Source of the DNA: JAEUMD01 sp044222395 | Lineage (GTDB): Bacteria; Pseudomonadota; Alphaproteobacteria; Rhizobiales; Hyphomicrobiaceae | NCBI GenBank assembly: GCA_044222395.1 | Contig: JBGANK010000001.1 | Span: 62,001-126,000 of the forward strand | Reading direction: 5' to 3' | DNA length: 64,000 nt | Part shown: positions 53,678-62,323 of the stretch, piece by piece | Layout of the letters: the number at the start of each line of letters is the position of its first letter | Position numbering within the stretch: the stretch's first letter is position 1 | Notes under the pieces: generated by a model | The model's database searches: none | Told to the model about the DNA's origin: nothing | Seen by the model: only the letters and a program-made list of their open reading frames with translations | Position numbers and translations under genes: made by a program

Positions 53678-55052
53678 AGCGGCAACGAGGGCTCGTGCGG
53701 CCGGGCATGCGACACACCGGCTCACCGCTCCCGCAGGCGCGCCTGCAACAATCGAGGTTGCGCCGCCACGCACCGGCGTCGCCCACTACGTTGCCGCCGG
53801 CCTTGCCGTAGTGGCACTCATGATTGCCGGGATTGGCCATTGGGCCGCCAGCACCGAGATCGCCGGTGCGGTGATCGCCCCCGCCACCGTCGTCGTCGAT
53901 TCCAGCGTCAAGAAGGTGCAGCACCCCAGCGGCGGCATCGTCGGCGGAATCCGCGCGCGAAATGGCGATCGTGTTGCAGCCGGCGAGCTGCTGATCCACC
54001 TCGACGACACCCAGACGCGCGCCAACTTGCAGATCATCATCAACCAGATCGATGAGATAGCGTCGCGACGCGCCCGACTAGCCGCCGAGCAAACCGATGC
54101 CGCAGAAATCACATTTCCCGACAGCCTCGCCCGTCGCGGTGATGATCCGCCCGTTCGCCAGATCCTTGACGGTCAAGATCTCCTCTTTGATAGCCGGCGC
54201 GCCTCGCTCCTGAGTCAGCAGGGCCAACTGCGCGAGCGCATCGTCCAGCTCGAAAAGGAGATCGAGGGTCTCGCCGCCCAGCGTGACGCCAAGGCCAAGG
54301 AGATTAAACTCATCGGCAATGAACTCGCCAGCCTGTCGGATCTCGAGCAGCAGAAGCTGGTCACGGCCTCGAAAATGATCGCCTTGCGCCGCGAGGCCGC
54401 CCGCCTCGACGGCGAGCATGCGCAGATCGATGCCGCAATCGCCCAGGCCAAGGGACGCATCGCCGAAGTCGAAATCGCCATCTTGCAGCGTCTCCAGGAA
54501 TTCAAGAAGGAGGTTGCCGGTGACATGCGCGACGCCGAAGCGCGCCTTGCCGAGCTGAACGAGCGGCGCGTCGCAGCCGAGGATCAGTTGAAGCGCGTAG
54601 ACATCGTCGCACCCGTCAGCGGCTACGTTCACCAGCTTGCCGTCCACACCATCGGCGGTGTTGTCGCGCCTGGCGAGCCCATCATGCTGATCGTGCCCGA
54701 CAACGACCTATTGACGATTGACGCGCGCGTCGCACCTCGCGATCGCGAGCAGGTTGTCGCCGGCACGCAGGCAAAGATCCGCTTTGCCGCCTTCAACCAG
54801 CGGACGACGCCTGAACTCAGTGGCGTGGTGAAAATGGTCGCCGCCGACTTGAGCGAGGACCAACGGACCGGCCAACCTTACTACTCGGTTCGCATCGCGA
54901 TAGGCGAGCAGGAGCTGTCCAAGCTTGCCGGGCTCAAGATCGTGCCGGGCCTGCCCGCCGAGGTGCAGATCCGCACCCAGGACCGCACTGCGCTCTCCTA
55001 TTTCCTGAAACCGATCGAGGATCAGTTCGCGCGCGCCTTCCGCGAGCGCTGA
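53670..55052 (+). CDS. Type I secretion membrane-fusion protein (HlyD/PrtE-like)
   Basis: Periplasmic adaptor that bridges the exporter to a TolC-like channel. The 460-residue protein has a cytoplasmic N-terminus, one membrane segment (about 40-60), a lipoyl half-motif (VQHPSGGIVGGIRARNGDRVAAGELL), a long coiled coil (about 105-300) and the second half (VDIVAPVSGYVHQLAVHTIGGVVAPGE), then the C-terminal beta-barrel. The ATG at 53670 overlaps the ABC gene. The outer-membrane TolC partner is not in the window. Confidence 0.91.
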   Translation: MLEAATRARAAGHATHRLTAPAGAPATIEVAPPRTGVAHYVAAGLAVVALMIAGIGHWAASTEIAGAVIAPATVVVDSSVKKVQHPSGGIVGGIRARNGDRVAAGELLIHLDDTQTRANLQIIINQIDEIASRRARLAAEQTDAAEITFPDSLARRGDDPPVRQILDGQDLLFDSRRASLLSQQGQLRERIVQLEKEIEGLAAQRDAKAKEIKLIGNELASLSDLEQQKLVTASKMIALRREAARLDGEHAQIDAAIAQAKGRIAEVEIAILQRLQEFKKEVAGDMRDAEARLAELNERRVAAEDQLKRVDIVAPVSGYVHQLAVHTIGGVVAPGEPIMLIVPDNDLLTIDARVAPRDREQVVAGTQAKIRFAAFNQRTTPELSGVVKMVAADLSEDQRTGQPYYSVRIAIGEQELSKLAGLKIVPGLPAEVQIRTQDRTALSYFLKPIEDQFARAFRER

Positions 55053-55089
55053 CACGTCGCACTGCGCGCAGCACTACCTTGCCCGCATC

Positions 55090-56400
55090 CTACCCCGCGC
55101 CGCGGCCGACGCCCGCATAGCGGAAGCCTGCCTCCCGCGCCGCTGCACCCTGGAAGATATTCCGCAGGTCGACGAGCACGTCGCCCGCCATCCGCTTGCG
55201 CACCGCCTTCAGGTCCAGCGCGCGGAACTCGTTCCACTCGGTCAGCACGACGAGAACATCGGCACCGTCCGCCGCCTCCATCGCGTTTGCGCACCACGTC
55301 ACCCCAGGCAGCAGCGGCTCGGCCTGTTTGCGACCTTCGGGATCGGCGACGCGCACGCTGGCGCCACGCTCCAACAGCATCGGCACGACCACCAGGCTCG
55401 GCGCATCGCGCATGTCGTCGGTATTGGGCTTGAACGTCACGCCCAGCACCGCGACGGTCTTGCCCCGAAGTTTCCCGTCCGCCGCTCTCTCGATCCGCCC
55501 CGCCATGGCGATCTTGCGCTCGTCATTGACCCGCTGCACCTGCTCGATGATCGACAGCGGCGCCCGCATTTCGCGCCCCGTCCGTATCAAGGCCGAAACG
55601 TCCTTGGGGAAGCACGAGCCGCCGTAGCCCGGACCCGGATGCAGGAACTTGTCGCCGATGCGCCGGTCGCGTCCGATCGCGTTCGCCACTTCCTGCACGT
55701 CGGCACCCACTTCCTCACAAAGGTCTGCGACCTCATTGATGAAGCTGATCTTGAGCGCCAGGAATGCGTTCGCCGCATACTTGGCCAGCTCGGCCGATTC
55801 CCGCGACACGAACACCACCGGCGCATTGCGCAACGACAGCGGCTTGTAGAGCCTTTCCATAACCTCACGCGCCTTTGCACTATCGGTTCCGACCAGGACG
55901 CGATCGGGATGCGTGAAGTCCTGGATCGCCGAGCCCTCGCGCAGGAACTCCGGGTTGGAGCAGATCGCGTAGTCGGCGTCGGGGCGCACCGCCTTCAGCC
56001 GCCGCTCGATCTCGCGGCTGGTGCCAACCGGAACCGTCGACTTGGTGGTGATGACCGTAAAGCCATTGAGGTGCGGCGCCGTCTCCTCGACAGCCGCATA
56101 GACATACGACAGGTCCGCGTAGCCATCGCCGCGCCGCATCGGCGTGCCGACCGCAAGAAACACGATGTCGGCGGACTTCACCGCCTGCGCCAGGTCGGAG
56201 CTGAAAGACAAACGGCCCGACCGCATGTTGCGCGCCATCAGGTCGTCGAGCCCGGGTTCATAGATCGGCGACCGTCCGGCCTTGAGCATCGACAGGCGTT
56301 CCTGATCCTTGTCGACGCAGGTGACGTTCCATCCGAACTCGGAGAAGCACGCCGCCGACACAAGCCCGACGTACCCCGCACCAATCATGCAGATATTCAC
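55090..56400 (-). CDS. ugd: UDP-glucose 6-dehydrogenase
   Basis: Oxidises UDP-glucose to UDP-glucuronate, the precursor of uronic acids and 4-amino-arabinose. The 436-residue protein has the NAD motif MIGAGYVGLVSA, ICSNPEFLREGSAI, the central helix linker, and catalytic Cys263 in GPGYGGSCFPKD. GTG at 56400 is taken as start as GGGGGA lies 7 bases upstream and the protein begins at the NAD-binding strand. It is divergent from the glycosyltransferase gene. Confidence 0.94.
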   Translation of the reverse strand: MNICMIGAGYVGLVSAACFSEFGWNVTCVDKDQERLSMLKAGRSPIYEPGLDDLMARNMRSGRLSFSSDLAQAVKSADIVFLAVGTPMRRGDGYADLSYVYAAVEETAPHLNGFTVITTKSTVPVGTSREIERRLKAVRPDADYAICSNPEFLREGSAIQDFTHPDRVLVGTDSAKAREVMERLYKPLSLRNAPVVFVSRESAELAKYAANAFLALKISFINEVADLCEEVGADVQEVANAIGRDRRIGDKFLHPGPGYGGSCFPKDVSALIRTGREMRAPLSIIEQVQRVNDERKIAMAGRIERAADGKLRGKTVAVLGVTFKPNTDDMRDAPSLVVVPMLLERGASVRVADPEGRKQAEPLLPGVTWCANAMEAADGADVLVVLTEWNEFRALDLKAVRKRMAGDVLVDLRNIFQGAAAREAGFRYAGVGRGAG

Positions 56401-56697
56401 GATGATCCCCCTGAACCAAATCCGCCTTCCAGCCGCCCGCCAGATCCCGCCCGATCTTGGCACGAAACCGATTTACGTCCTTTTAGCACCAAGCCTCTTG
56501 CCCGAAAGTTAGCCTGTGGAAAGCGCCGTACCCCGACCTGCCCAGCGCTAGATCGCCGCTCCACTGCCGCCCGCGCCGCCAACCCGTATTTCTGCCCTGG
56601 ACGTCGGGCAAGCATAAAGAGTAGGCATCCTGGTGCGCGCACCCATTTCCGGCGCATTGTCCTCTGGCGCGGCCGCACCTCAACGCAGCAGACATCC
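56401..56697. other. Intergenic region between ugd and the glycosyltransferase
   Basis: 297 bases between divergent starts (GTG 56400 minus, GTG 56698 plus). It should contain both promoters. The frame of the downstream gene is open through it but shows no family resemblance; no operator-like symmetry was recognised. Confidence 0.4.
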
Positions 56698-57735
56698 GTG
56701 ACCGAAACCGCCACCACCCAAAGCCCACGTCCGAACGACCAATCCAGCACCGCCACGCTGTCGGTGATCGTTCCCGTACTCAACGAGGAACGCGGGCTGG
56801 AACGGTTCACTGCGCGCCTTCTGCCCGTCCTCGACAGCGTCCAGCGCGCCTTCGAGATCATCTTCGTCGATGACGGCTCGACCGATGGCACGCTTGCCAT
56901 CGCCCGCTCGTTGCATCAGCAGGACCCGCGCATCAAGTGCCTGTCGCTGTCGCGCAACTTCGGTAAGGAGATCGCCGTTGCCGCCGGCTTGAAGCACGCG
57001 TCGGGCGACGCCGTCATCATCATGGATTCGGACCTGCAGCATCCCCCCGAGCTGATCCCGGAGCTGGTGGCCGGTTGGCGATCGGGCTACGACATCGTCT
57101 ACGGCAGGCGCACCAGTCGCGAGGCCGATGGTCCGTTTCGCCGCCTCTTTGCCAAGACGTTCTACCGCACGTTCCGCGTCCTGTCGGGCACCAGGCTTCC
57201 TGATGACGCCGGCGACTTCCGCTTGTTGAGCCGCCGCGCCGTCGCTGCCCTCAATCGCTTGAACGAACGCGCCCGCTTCAACAAGGGCCTGTTCGCCTGG
57301 ATCGGCTTCAAGTCACTGGGCATCGATTTCGAAGTCCCCGATCGCGAGGACCAAACGCCATCCCGCTGGCGCCCGCGTCAGCTATGGCATTTCGCCCTCG
57401 ACGGCCTGCTTTCCTTCACCACCATCCCGCTCCGCATCTGGTCCTACATCGGCGTCGTCATCTCGCTCATCGCCTTCATCGCGATGCTCTTGATCCTCGT
57501 TGACACCCTGCTTTACGGCAATCCGGTTCGCGGCTACCCGACGCTCATCGTCTCGATTTTGTTCTTCGGCGGCATCCAGCTCATCTCGCTTGGCGTCATC
57601 GGCGAATACCTGGGCCGCGTCTACGAGGAGGTGAAGGCACGACCCCTGTTCATCGTCGGCGAAACCATCGGCCTTCCGCCCGACCATTCCGAAGCACCAA
57701 GATCGGCCGTATCCGAGCCGCACGGCAGCAATTGA
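56698..57735 (+). CDS. Polyprenyl-phosphate glycosyltransferase (GT2, ArnC/GtrB-like)
   Basis: A membrane glycosyltransferase that loads a sugar onto a polyprenyl phosphate. The 345-residue protein has the GT2 catalytic domain (LSVIVPVLNEERGLERF, FVDDGSTDGT, MDSDLQHPPELIP with the DxD-like metal site) and two C-terminal membrane segments (about 240-262 and 277-300), the architecture of ArnC, GtrB and dolichol-phosphate mannose synthases. GTG at 56698 is the best start just ahead of the domain. The next genes (deacetylase, GtrA) fit a lipid-linked sugar pathway. Confidence 0.9.
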   Translation: MTETATTQSPRPNDQSSTATLSVIVPVLNEERGLERFTARLLPVLDSVQRAFEIIFVDDGSTDGTLAIARSLHQQDPRIKCLSLSRNFGKEIAVAAGLKHASGDAVIIMDSDLQHPPELIPELVAGWRSGYDIVYGRRTSREADGPFRRLFAKTFYRTFRVLSGTRLPDDAGDFRLLSRRAVAALNRLNERARFNKGLFAWIGFKSLGIDFEVPDREDQTPSRWRPRQLWHFALDGLLSFTTIPLRIWSYIGVVISLIAFIAMLLILVDTLLYGNPVRGYPTLIVSILFFGGIQLISLGVIGEYLGRVYEEVKARPLFIVGETIGLPPDHSEAPRSAVSEPHGSN

Positions 57736-57740
57736 GCCTG

Positions 57741-58628
57741 ATGCCCGAAACGCGCGACATTCTGCTCGTGGCCGACGACTTCGCGATCTCCGCAGGCGTC
57801 ACTGACGGCATTTCGACCCTCGCCGCTGCGGGTCGAATTTCAGCGACCAGCGCCATCGTCACGCTCGACCGCTGGAGCACGGATGCTCCCCGCCTTGCCG
57901 ATCTGCGTCCCGACATCGCTATCGGACTTCACGTCAACCTGACGCTCGGCGCACCCCTTGGCGACATGCCGAAGCTTGCGCCGCAAGGCATATTGCCGCC
58001 ACTGCCGCACCTCATCAATCGGGCTCTGACGGGCCGCATCGATGCCGACGAGGTGGCGCGCGAGATCACCCGCCAGTTGGTGCGCTACGAACAGATGACG
58101 GGCCACGCCCCCGACCTCATAGACGGTCACCAGCACGTGCACGCTTTGCCCGGCGTCCGTCACGCGCTCGTCACCGCACTCACGCGCCATTTCGCCGGTC
58201 GACGCATGAAGCCGCTCATTCGCATTCCCCGCCCTAGGCTGCAAGGCGCAGCGACCGCGACCGGCACTGGCGCCAAGGCTTTGCTGCTCGCGGCATTGTC
58301 AGTCGGTTTCGAAAAGGCCGTGCGCGACGCGGACTTTCCTGCCAACACGACGTTCGCTGGCGTCACGCGCTTTGCCGACACCGACGATGACGTCCGGCAC
58401 GACCTCGCCGCCGCCGCGAAGGTCGAAGGTGGCCTGCATCTCGTCATGTGCCATCCCGGCGTACCCAGCGCAGAGCTGGCCGAGCGCGATCCCATCACCA
58501 CCCGTCGCGCTGTCGAGCTGGCGCTGCTGGCGCAAGACAATGTCCTGACCCCGCGCCTCATTCATCCCAGGCGCGGCAAGATGAGCACGACCATTGATTG
58601 GCGGCAATACGCGGGGTTGGCGCGATGA
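57741..58628 (+). CDS. ChbG/HpnK (YdjC)-family carbohydrate deacetylase
   Basis: A 295-residue metal-dependent deacetylase-like protein. Metal-ligand motifs ADDFAIS (Asp), GLHVNLT (His) and DGHQHVH are intact, as in ChbG and HpnK. ATG at 57741 lies 5 bases after the glycosyltransferase stop; a TTG at 57732 overlapping that stop is an alternative. It may remove an N-acetyl group from a lipid-linked amino sugar made by the neighbouring transferase, by analogy to the formyl removal in the Arn pathway. Substrate unproven. Confidence 0.85.
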   Translation: MPETRDILLVADDFAISAGVTDGISTLAAAGRISATSAIVTLDRWSTDAPRLADLRPDIAIGLHVNLTLGAPLGDMPKLAPQGILPPLPHLINRALTGRIDADEVAREITRQLVRYEQMTGHAPDLIDGHQHVHALPGVRHALVTALTRHFAGRRMKPLIRIPRPRLQGAATATGTGAKALLLAALSVGFEKAVRDADFPANTTFAGVTRFADTDDDVRHDLAAAAKVEGGLHLVMCHPGVPSAELAERDPITTRRAVELALLAQDNVLTPRLIHPRRGKMSTTIDWRQYAGLAR

Positions 58629-59077
58629 GCAACACCGATCCATCGCCCACCACCACGCCACCAAAGGACACCGCCGGCAAGACCACGGCAGAACTCGTGC
58701 GTCACGGTGGTGGCTTTCTGGTTTCGGGGCTGATGGCGTTCGCCGTTGACGCGCTCGTTCTATGGCTCTTGACCCGCTGGGCCGGTTTCGACCCCTTCAC
58801 AGCGCGTCTCTTTGCTATCGCCATAGCGATGGTCGTCGCCTGGCTCGCCCACCGGCGCTTGACGTTCCGGGTGACGGCTCCCCCGTCGTTACGAGAGTTT
58901 CTGCACTTCGCCGCCCTCGCCTGGACGGCAGCCGCGCTCAACTATGCGGTCTATGCGATGATCCTGATCGTGCGCCCCGCACTCTCCCCGCTGATCGCGC
59001 TGGTGGGGGCGACGGCCGTCGCGATGTCTTTCAGTTATCTCGGCATGCGGTTCAGCGTGTTCCGCGACCGCAAATAG
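58625..59077 (+). CDS. GtrA-family membrane protein
   Basis: A 150-residue protein with four membrane segments (about 31-50, 56-76, 95-113, 118-140), of the GtrA type proposed to flip lipid-linked sugars across the inner membrane. The pattern RHGGGFLVSGLMAFAVDALVLWLL and the basic end SYLGMRFSVFRDRK are typical. The ATG overlaps the deacetylase stop (ATGA), so the three genes are coupled. Confidence 0.9.
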   Translation: MSNTDPSPTTTPPKDTAGKTTAELVRHGGGFLVSGLMAFAVDALVLWLLTRWAGFDPFTARLFAIAIAMVVAWLAHRRLTFRVTAPPSLREFLHFAALAWTAAALNYAVYAMILIVRPALSPLIALVGATAVAMSFSYLGMRFSVFRDRK

Positions 59078-59720
59078 CCGCGCCGATATGAGCGCTGTCG
59101 CGCGCGGCTTTCAGCTGACAGACCCCGCCCACCAAACCCCGTTTGCGTAAATGACGTCGCCCCCTGCGCGATCGGCGATCGACATCTGCCCGGGCCCAGT
59201 CGCGCGCCCAAGCCACTCCATGATCAGCCCACGCGAAGCACAACGTCGTCGCCCTGGAACCCGCCGCCAGTCCCAGGTAATCTGACTGCCTCCGAAGCGG
59301 CCTCTTCAGTTGGCTCGCGCTCACCATCGCGCAGCCCCCTCGAGGGAGGTCACTCGACACCGACCCTAAGTTGGCATATTGTATACCACAAACAGGTGGG
59401 AGACGACAAAGAGCAACGGCTTTCGGCGGATAGTCACCACACACATCCAATCGCTCGGGCAAATTCTGGTTGCTTGCCCGGGGCCTGGGCACTGCGTGGA
59501 CTGTTTCACCGAAAGGCCACACCGACCGACCCCTTGCGGCAGCCGCACGGGCGAGATCGAAACAACCGGCCTAACCGTTCGCCTCGAAAGTCCCACTCCT
59601 CGCAAGATCGACTACAACGGCTCCAAGCGACAACAGCGCCAGCGCCAGGCACTGTTGCTCGCAAAAGAGAACCGCCGATCCGCCGGCCGCACGCCGGCCC
59701 AATGACCCTGGGAGGGGCCC
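59078..59720. other. 643-base leader upstream of the SucC-like gene
   Basis: A long gene-free stretch. Short open frames exist on both strands but none has protein-like composition or a good ribosome site. It contains the LysR-type box at 59379-59391. A strong ribosome site (GGGAGGGG) stands before the SucC-like ATG. The length leaves room for a promoter with distal operator or a regulatory leader; no conserved riboswitch was recognised. Confidence 0.5.
59379..59391. promoter_or_regulatory. LysR-type (T-N11-A) box candidate
   Basis: TTGTATACCACAA, an interrupted dyad TTGT-N5-ACAA satisfying T-N11-A, 330 bases before the SucC-like gene. In methylotrophs LysR-type regulators such as QscR control serine-cycle genes, including malate thiokinase. 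Assignment here is inference. Confidence 0.35.
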
Positions 59721-60902
59721 ATGGATCTCTACGAGCATCAGGCCAAACGGCTGCTCGCCAACTACGGCATTTCCATTCCGATAGGCGAGACCGCACGTAC
59801 CGTCGATCAGGCTGGCCAGGCCGCGCGCCGGCTCGGCGCCGAGACCTACGTCATCAAGGCGCAGATTCTCGCGGGCGACCGCAAGAAGTCGGGCGGCATC
59901 CGCTTCGCCTCCTCCCCTGCTGAGGTCGAGACAACAGCCGCCAAGATGATCGGCGCAAAACTGGTCACGTCGCAGACCGGCGGCGTCGCCTACCCGATCG
60001 AAGCTGTGCAGATCGAGGAAATGGTGCGCGTCGCACAGAACCTCTATCTCGCCATCACCATCGACAGGCGCGCTGGTACGATGGTCATGCTGGCGTCCGA
60101 TCGCGGTGGCGAGGACATCGAAGCACGCGCTGAGAAGAGCACCGAAATCGTCGAGCGATTGCCCTTGCACTTCGATGGCAACAAGCTCGACGGCGATTTC
60201 GCCGCTCTCGCTGGCCGCATCCTTACCGACGGCCAGTTGCGGACCGGGCTCGAGGTCGTCATGCGCAATCTGGCCGCGGCATTCGTCGGATCGGACGCAA
60301 CCCAGCTCGAGATCAACCCGCTCGCCGTCACGCAGGACGGCCGACTGATCGCCATCGACGCCAAGATGACGGTGGACGACAACGCAGTCTTCCGCCGTCC
60401 CGAACTGGCGAAGTTGCGCGCGGCGAGCAAGTCCCCCCTCGATCCCGCCGAGATCGAGGCGCAGAAGCACCAGACCAATTATATGAAGCTCGATGGTAGC
60501 GTCGGCTGCGTCGTGAACGGCGCCGGCTTGGCACTCGTCACCCACGATCTGATCGTCGACGCCGGCGGACGCCCGGCGAACTTCATGGACATTCGCACCA
60601 CCGCCACCAGTCTCGACATCGCCCACGCCTTCGGGCTCATCTTGAGAAACCCCGCCGCCAAGTCGATCTACGTCAACGTCCATGGCGGCGGCATGCAGCG
60701 CTGCGACACGATCGCGGAAGGCATCGGCATAGCCATGCGCCGCTCCGGTCGCAAGATTCCCATTGTCATCCGCATGGCCGGCAACAACGCATCGTTTGCC
60801 GCCACGGTTCTGAAGAACAATGGCGTTGCCTACACCAACGCCGAAGACATGGCCGAGGGCGCCAAGCTTGCCGTCGCCGCCGCACGCAAGGAGGCTGCAT
60901 AA
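59721..60902 (+). CDS. SucC/MtkA-family acyl-CoA ligase beta subunit, divergent
   Basis: ATP-grasp beta subunit of an ADP-forming acyl-CoA synthetase (succinate- or malate-CoA ligase family), 393 residues against 388 in E. coli SucC. It has MDLYEHQAKRLLANYGI, VIKAQILAGDRKKSGGI, LEINPLAVTQDG and VVNGAGLAL. However, the usual Gly-rich GGGA segment after FLDV is RTTA at 292-295, and the NIFGGI motif is NVHGGGMQRCD. So it is clearly a paralogue of housekeeping SucC and its acid substrate cannot be named; malate (serine cycle) is one option. The stop TAA shares a base with the next ATG. Confidence 0.8.
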   Translation: MDLYEHQAKRLLANYGISIPIGETARTVDQAGQAARRLGAETYVIKAQILAGDRKKSGGIRFASSPAEVETTAAKMIGAKLVTSQTGGVAYPIEAVQIEEMVRVAQNLYLAITIDRRAGTMVMLASDRGGEDIEARAEKSTEIVERLPLHFDGNKLDGDFAALAGRILTDGQLRTGLEVVMRNLAAAFVGSDATQLEINPLAVTQDGRLIAIDAKMTVDDNAVFRRPELAKLRAASKSPLDPAEIEAQKHQTNYMKLDGSVGCVVNGAGLALVTHDLIVDAGGRPANFMDIRTTATSLDIAHAFGLILRNPAAKSIYVNVHGGGMQRCDTIAEGIGIAMRRSGRKIPIVIRMAGNNASFAATVLKNNGVAYTNAEDMAEGAKLAVAAARKEAA

Positions 60903-61774
60903 TGGCTATTCTCATCAACCCCGATACGAAGGTCATGTGCCAGGGTCTCACCGGGCGCGCCGCCACCTTCCACTGCGGACGCATGCTCTCCTACGGCACC
61001 AAGCTCGTCGCCGGCGTCGTCCCTGGCAAGGGCGGCCGCACGCACCTCGATCTTCCGATCTACGACAACGTCCGCGCAGCCAAGGACGCAACGGGTGCAT
61101 CTGCGAGCCTCGTGTTCGTGCCGCCCCAGAGCGCCGCCGCGGCGATGATCGAGGGCATCGAGGCCGAGCTCGACCTGCTGGTCTGCGTCACCGAGCGCAT
61201 TCCGGTTCTCGACATGGTCCGCGTCCGCCAGGCGCTGACTGGATCGAAGACACGCCTCGTCGGCCCCAACAGCCAGGGCGTCCTCGCACCTGGGATTGGC
61301 CAGCTCGGCGTCATGACGACGGTTGACGCCCGCCGCGGCAATATCGGCATTGCTTCCCGCTCTGCCTCGCTTACCAGCGAGGTGGTCCTGCAGACGACCC
61401 GCGCCGGCCTCGGCCAATCGACGACCGTCGGCGTCGGTGGCGACCCCGTGCACGGCCTCAGTCTGAAGGATACCGTCGAGATGTTCCTCGACGACAATGA
61501 CACCAATGGCATCATCGTCATTGGCGAGATCGGCGGCACCGACGAGGAAGATGTCGCCGCGCTGATCGCCGCGCGCAAGCCGACCAAGCCAATCGTCGCT
61601 TTGATTGCCGGCCGTCACGCTCCGCCCGAGCGTCGCATGGGACACGCTGGAGCGCTCGCCACGCGCGGAGCGGGCAGCGCCGCCGACAAGATCAAAGCGC
61701 TCGAGCACGCCGGCGTCCTCATCGCGCCCGACGCCAGCCGTGTCGGCGCCGCCATGCGCGAGGCGTTGCTGTAG
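60902..61774 (+). CDS. SucD/MtkB-family acyl-CoA ligase alpha subunit, divergent
   Basis: CoA-binding alpha subunit, 290 residues. The Rossmann start AILINPDTKVMCQGLTGRAATFH and the active-site phospho-His248 in RRMGHAGAL are present. The normally near-invariant GPNCPG is GPNSQG, and the GIMPG that follows is VMTTV, so the CoA/phosphate pocket differs from SucD and MtkB. SRSASLTSEVV and TTVGVGGDPVHG correspond to SRSGTLTYE and GIGGDP. Encoded directly after the beta subunit (TAATG overlap). Confidence 0.8.
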   Translation: MAILINPDTKVMCQGLTGRAATFHCGRMLSYGTKLVAGVVPGKGGRTHLDLPIYDNVRAAKDATGASASLVFVPPQSAAAAMIEGIEAELDLLVCVTERIPVLDMVRVRQALTGSKTRLVGPNSQGVLAPGIGQLGVMTTVDARRGNIGIASRSASLTSEVVLQTTRAGLGQSTTVGVGGDPVHGLSLKDTVEMFLDDNDTNGIIVIGEIGGTDEEDVAALIAARKPTKPIVALIAGRHAPPERRMGHAGALATRGAGSAADKIKALEHAGVLIAPDASRVGAAMREALL

Positions 61775-61810
61775 CGGGAACTCGTCGATGCTCTCGAATT
61801 TGGAGCACTC

Positions 61811-62068
61811 ATGTCGAAGTCAGTACTGAAGTTTGTTCTGGCGGGGCTTGCTGTAGCGTTTGCGGTAGCGGCCGGGCCTCGGCATGGCGTCGCCGAAGTT
61901 CGCTCCACATACAAAGCTCCTGCTCACAAGAAGAAGGCGCACAAGCCCGAAAAGATGCAAGGTTTCAACTTGAAGGACCTCGACTCGCCGTTGAAGAAGG
62001 GCGAGGTCGCATCGTCCTCTGCCTCAAAGAAGCGTCGGTTGTGCAGAACGTGCCAGAACGTGAAATGA
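61811..62068 (+). CDS. Small exported Lys/His-rich hypothetical protein
   Basis: An 85-residue protein with a clear signal peptide (VLKFVLAGLAVAFAVAAGPRHGVA), a basic segment KAPAHKKKAHKPEKM, and a terminal CRTC motif. ATG preceded by GGAG at 6 bases. It begins 36 bases after the SucD-like stop and may share the transcript. Not recognised; the CxxC could bind metal or form a disulfide. Confidence 0.6.
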   Translation: MSKSVLKFVLAGLAVAFAVAAGPRHGVAEVRSTYKAPAHKKKAHKPEKMQGFNLKDLDSPLKKGEVASSSASKKRRLCRTCQNVK

Positions 62069-62194
62069 GCTGGTAGCTCCAATCGCGAAACTCTGCTGCC
62101 AAGCGCGAAACTGCCGCTTGCTGACACTTCATCACGTATCATGTGCTTCCACTGACGAGGGAAGTTCCGCGGTAGCCTTCTGAACCCGCGCAAC

Positions 62195-62226
62195 AAAAAA
62201 ACGCGACGGCATCTGTCACCGTCGCG
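62195..62226 (-). terminator. Rho-independent terminator on the minus strand
   Basis: Read on the minus strand: CGCGACGG, nine-base loop, CCGTCGCG, then TTTTTTT (A-run at 62195-62201). Strong hairpin with a seven-T tail. It implies a minus-strand transcript arriving from above 62226, the only candidate being the small gene at 62324-62512 or an unrecognised small RNA. Confidence 0.9.
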
Positions 62227-62323
62227 CCCCGAAAGCCGTGCTGTTGAATGAGGAAAGCCTGATTGGGCGCCTGTGCGCTCAGACAATCTGGATCGTGTTT
62301 TATCGAGAGTTCGACGGAGCCGA

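Noticed and set aside
55639..56697. A possible 353-residue N-terminal extension of the glycosyltransferase
   Set aside because: This part runs antisense to ugd and has no domain; a GTG at 56698 just before the GT2 domain is a better start.
59379..59705. A 108-codon plus-strand frame in the SucC-like leader
   Set aside because: No ribosome site, Arg/Thr-rich composition typical of random high-GC frames, and no recognisable pattern.
59721..61774. Firm assignment as malate thiokinase (mtkAB)
   Set aside because: Key motifs differ from both MtkAB and SucCD, and no other serine-cycle gene is adjacent.
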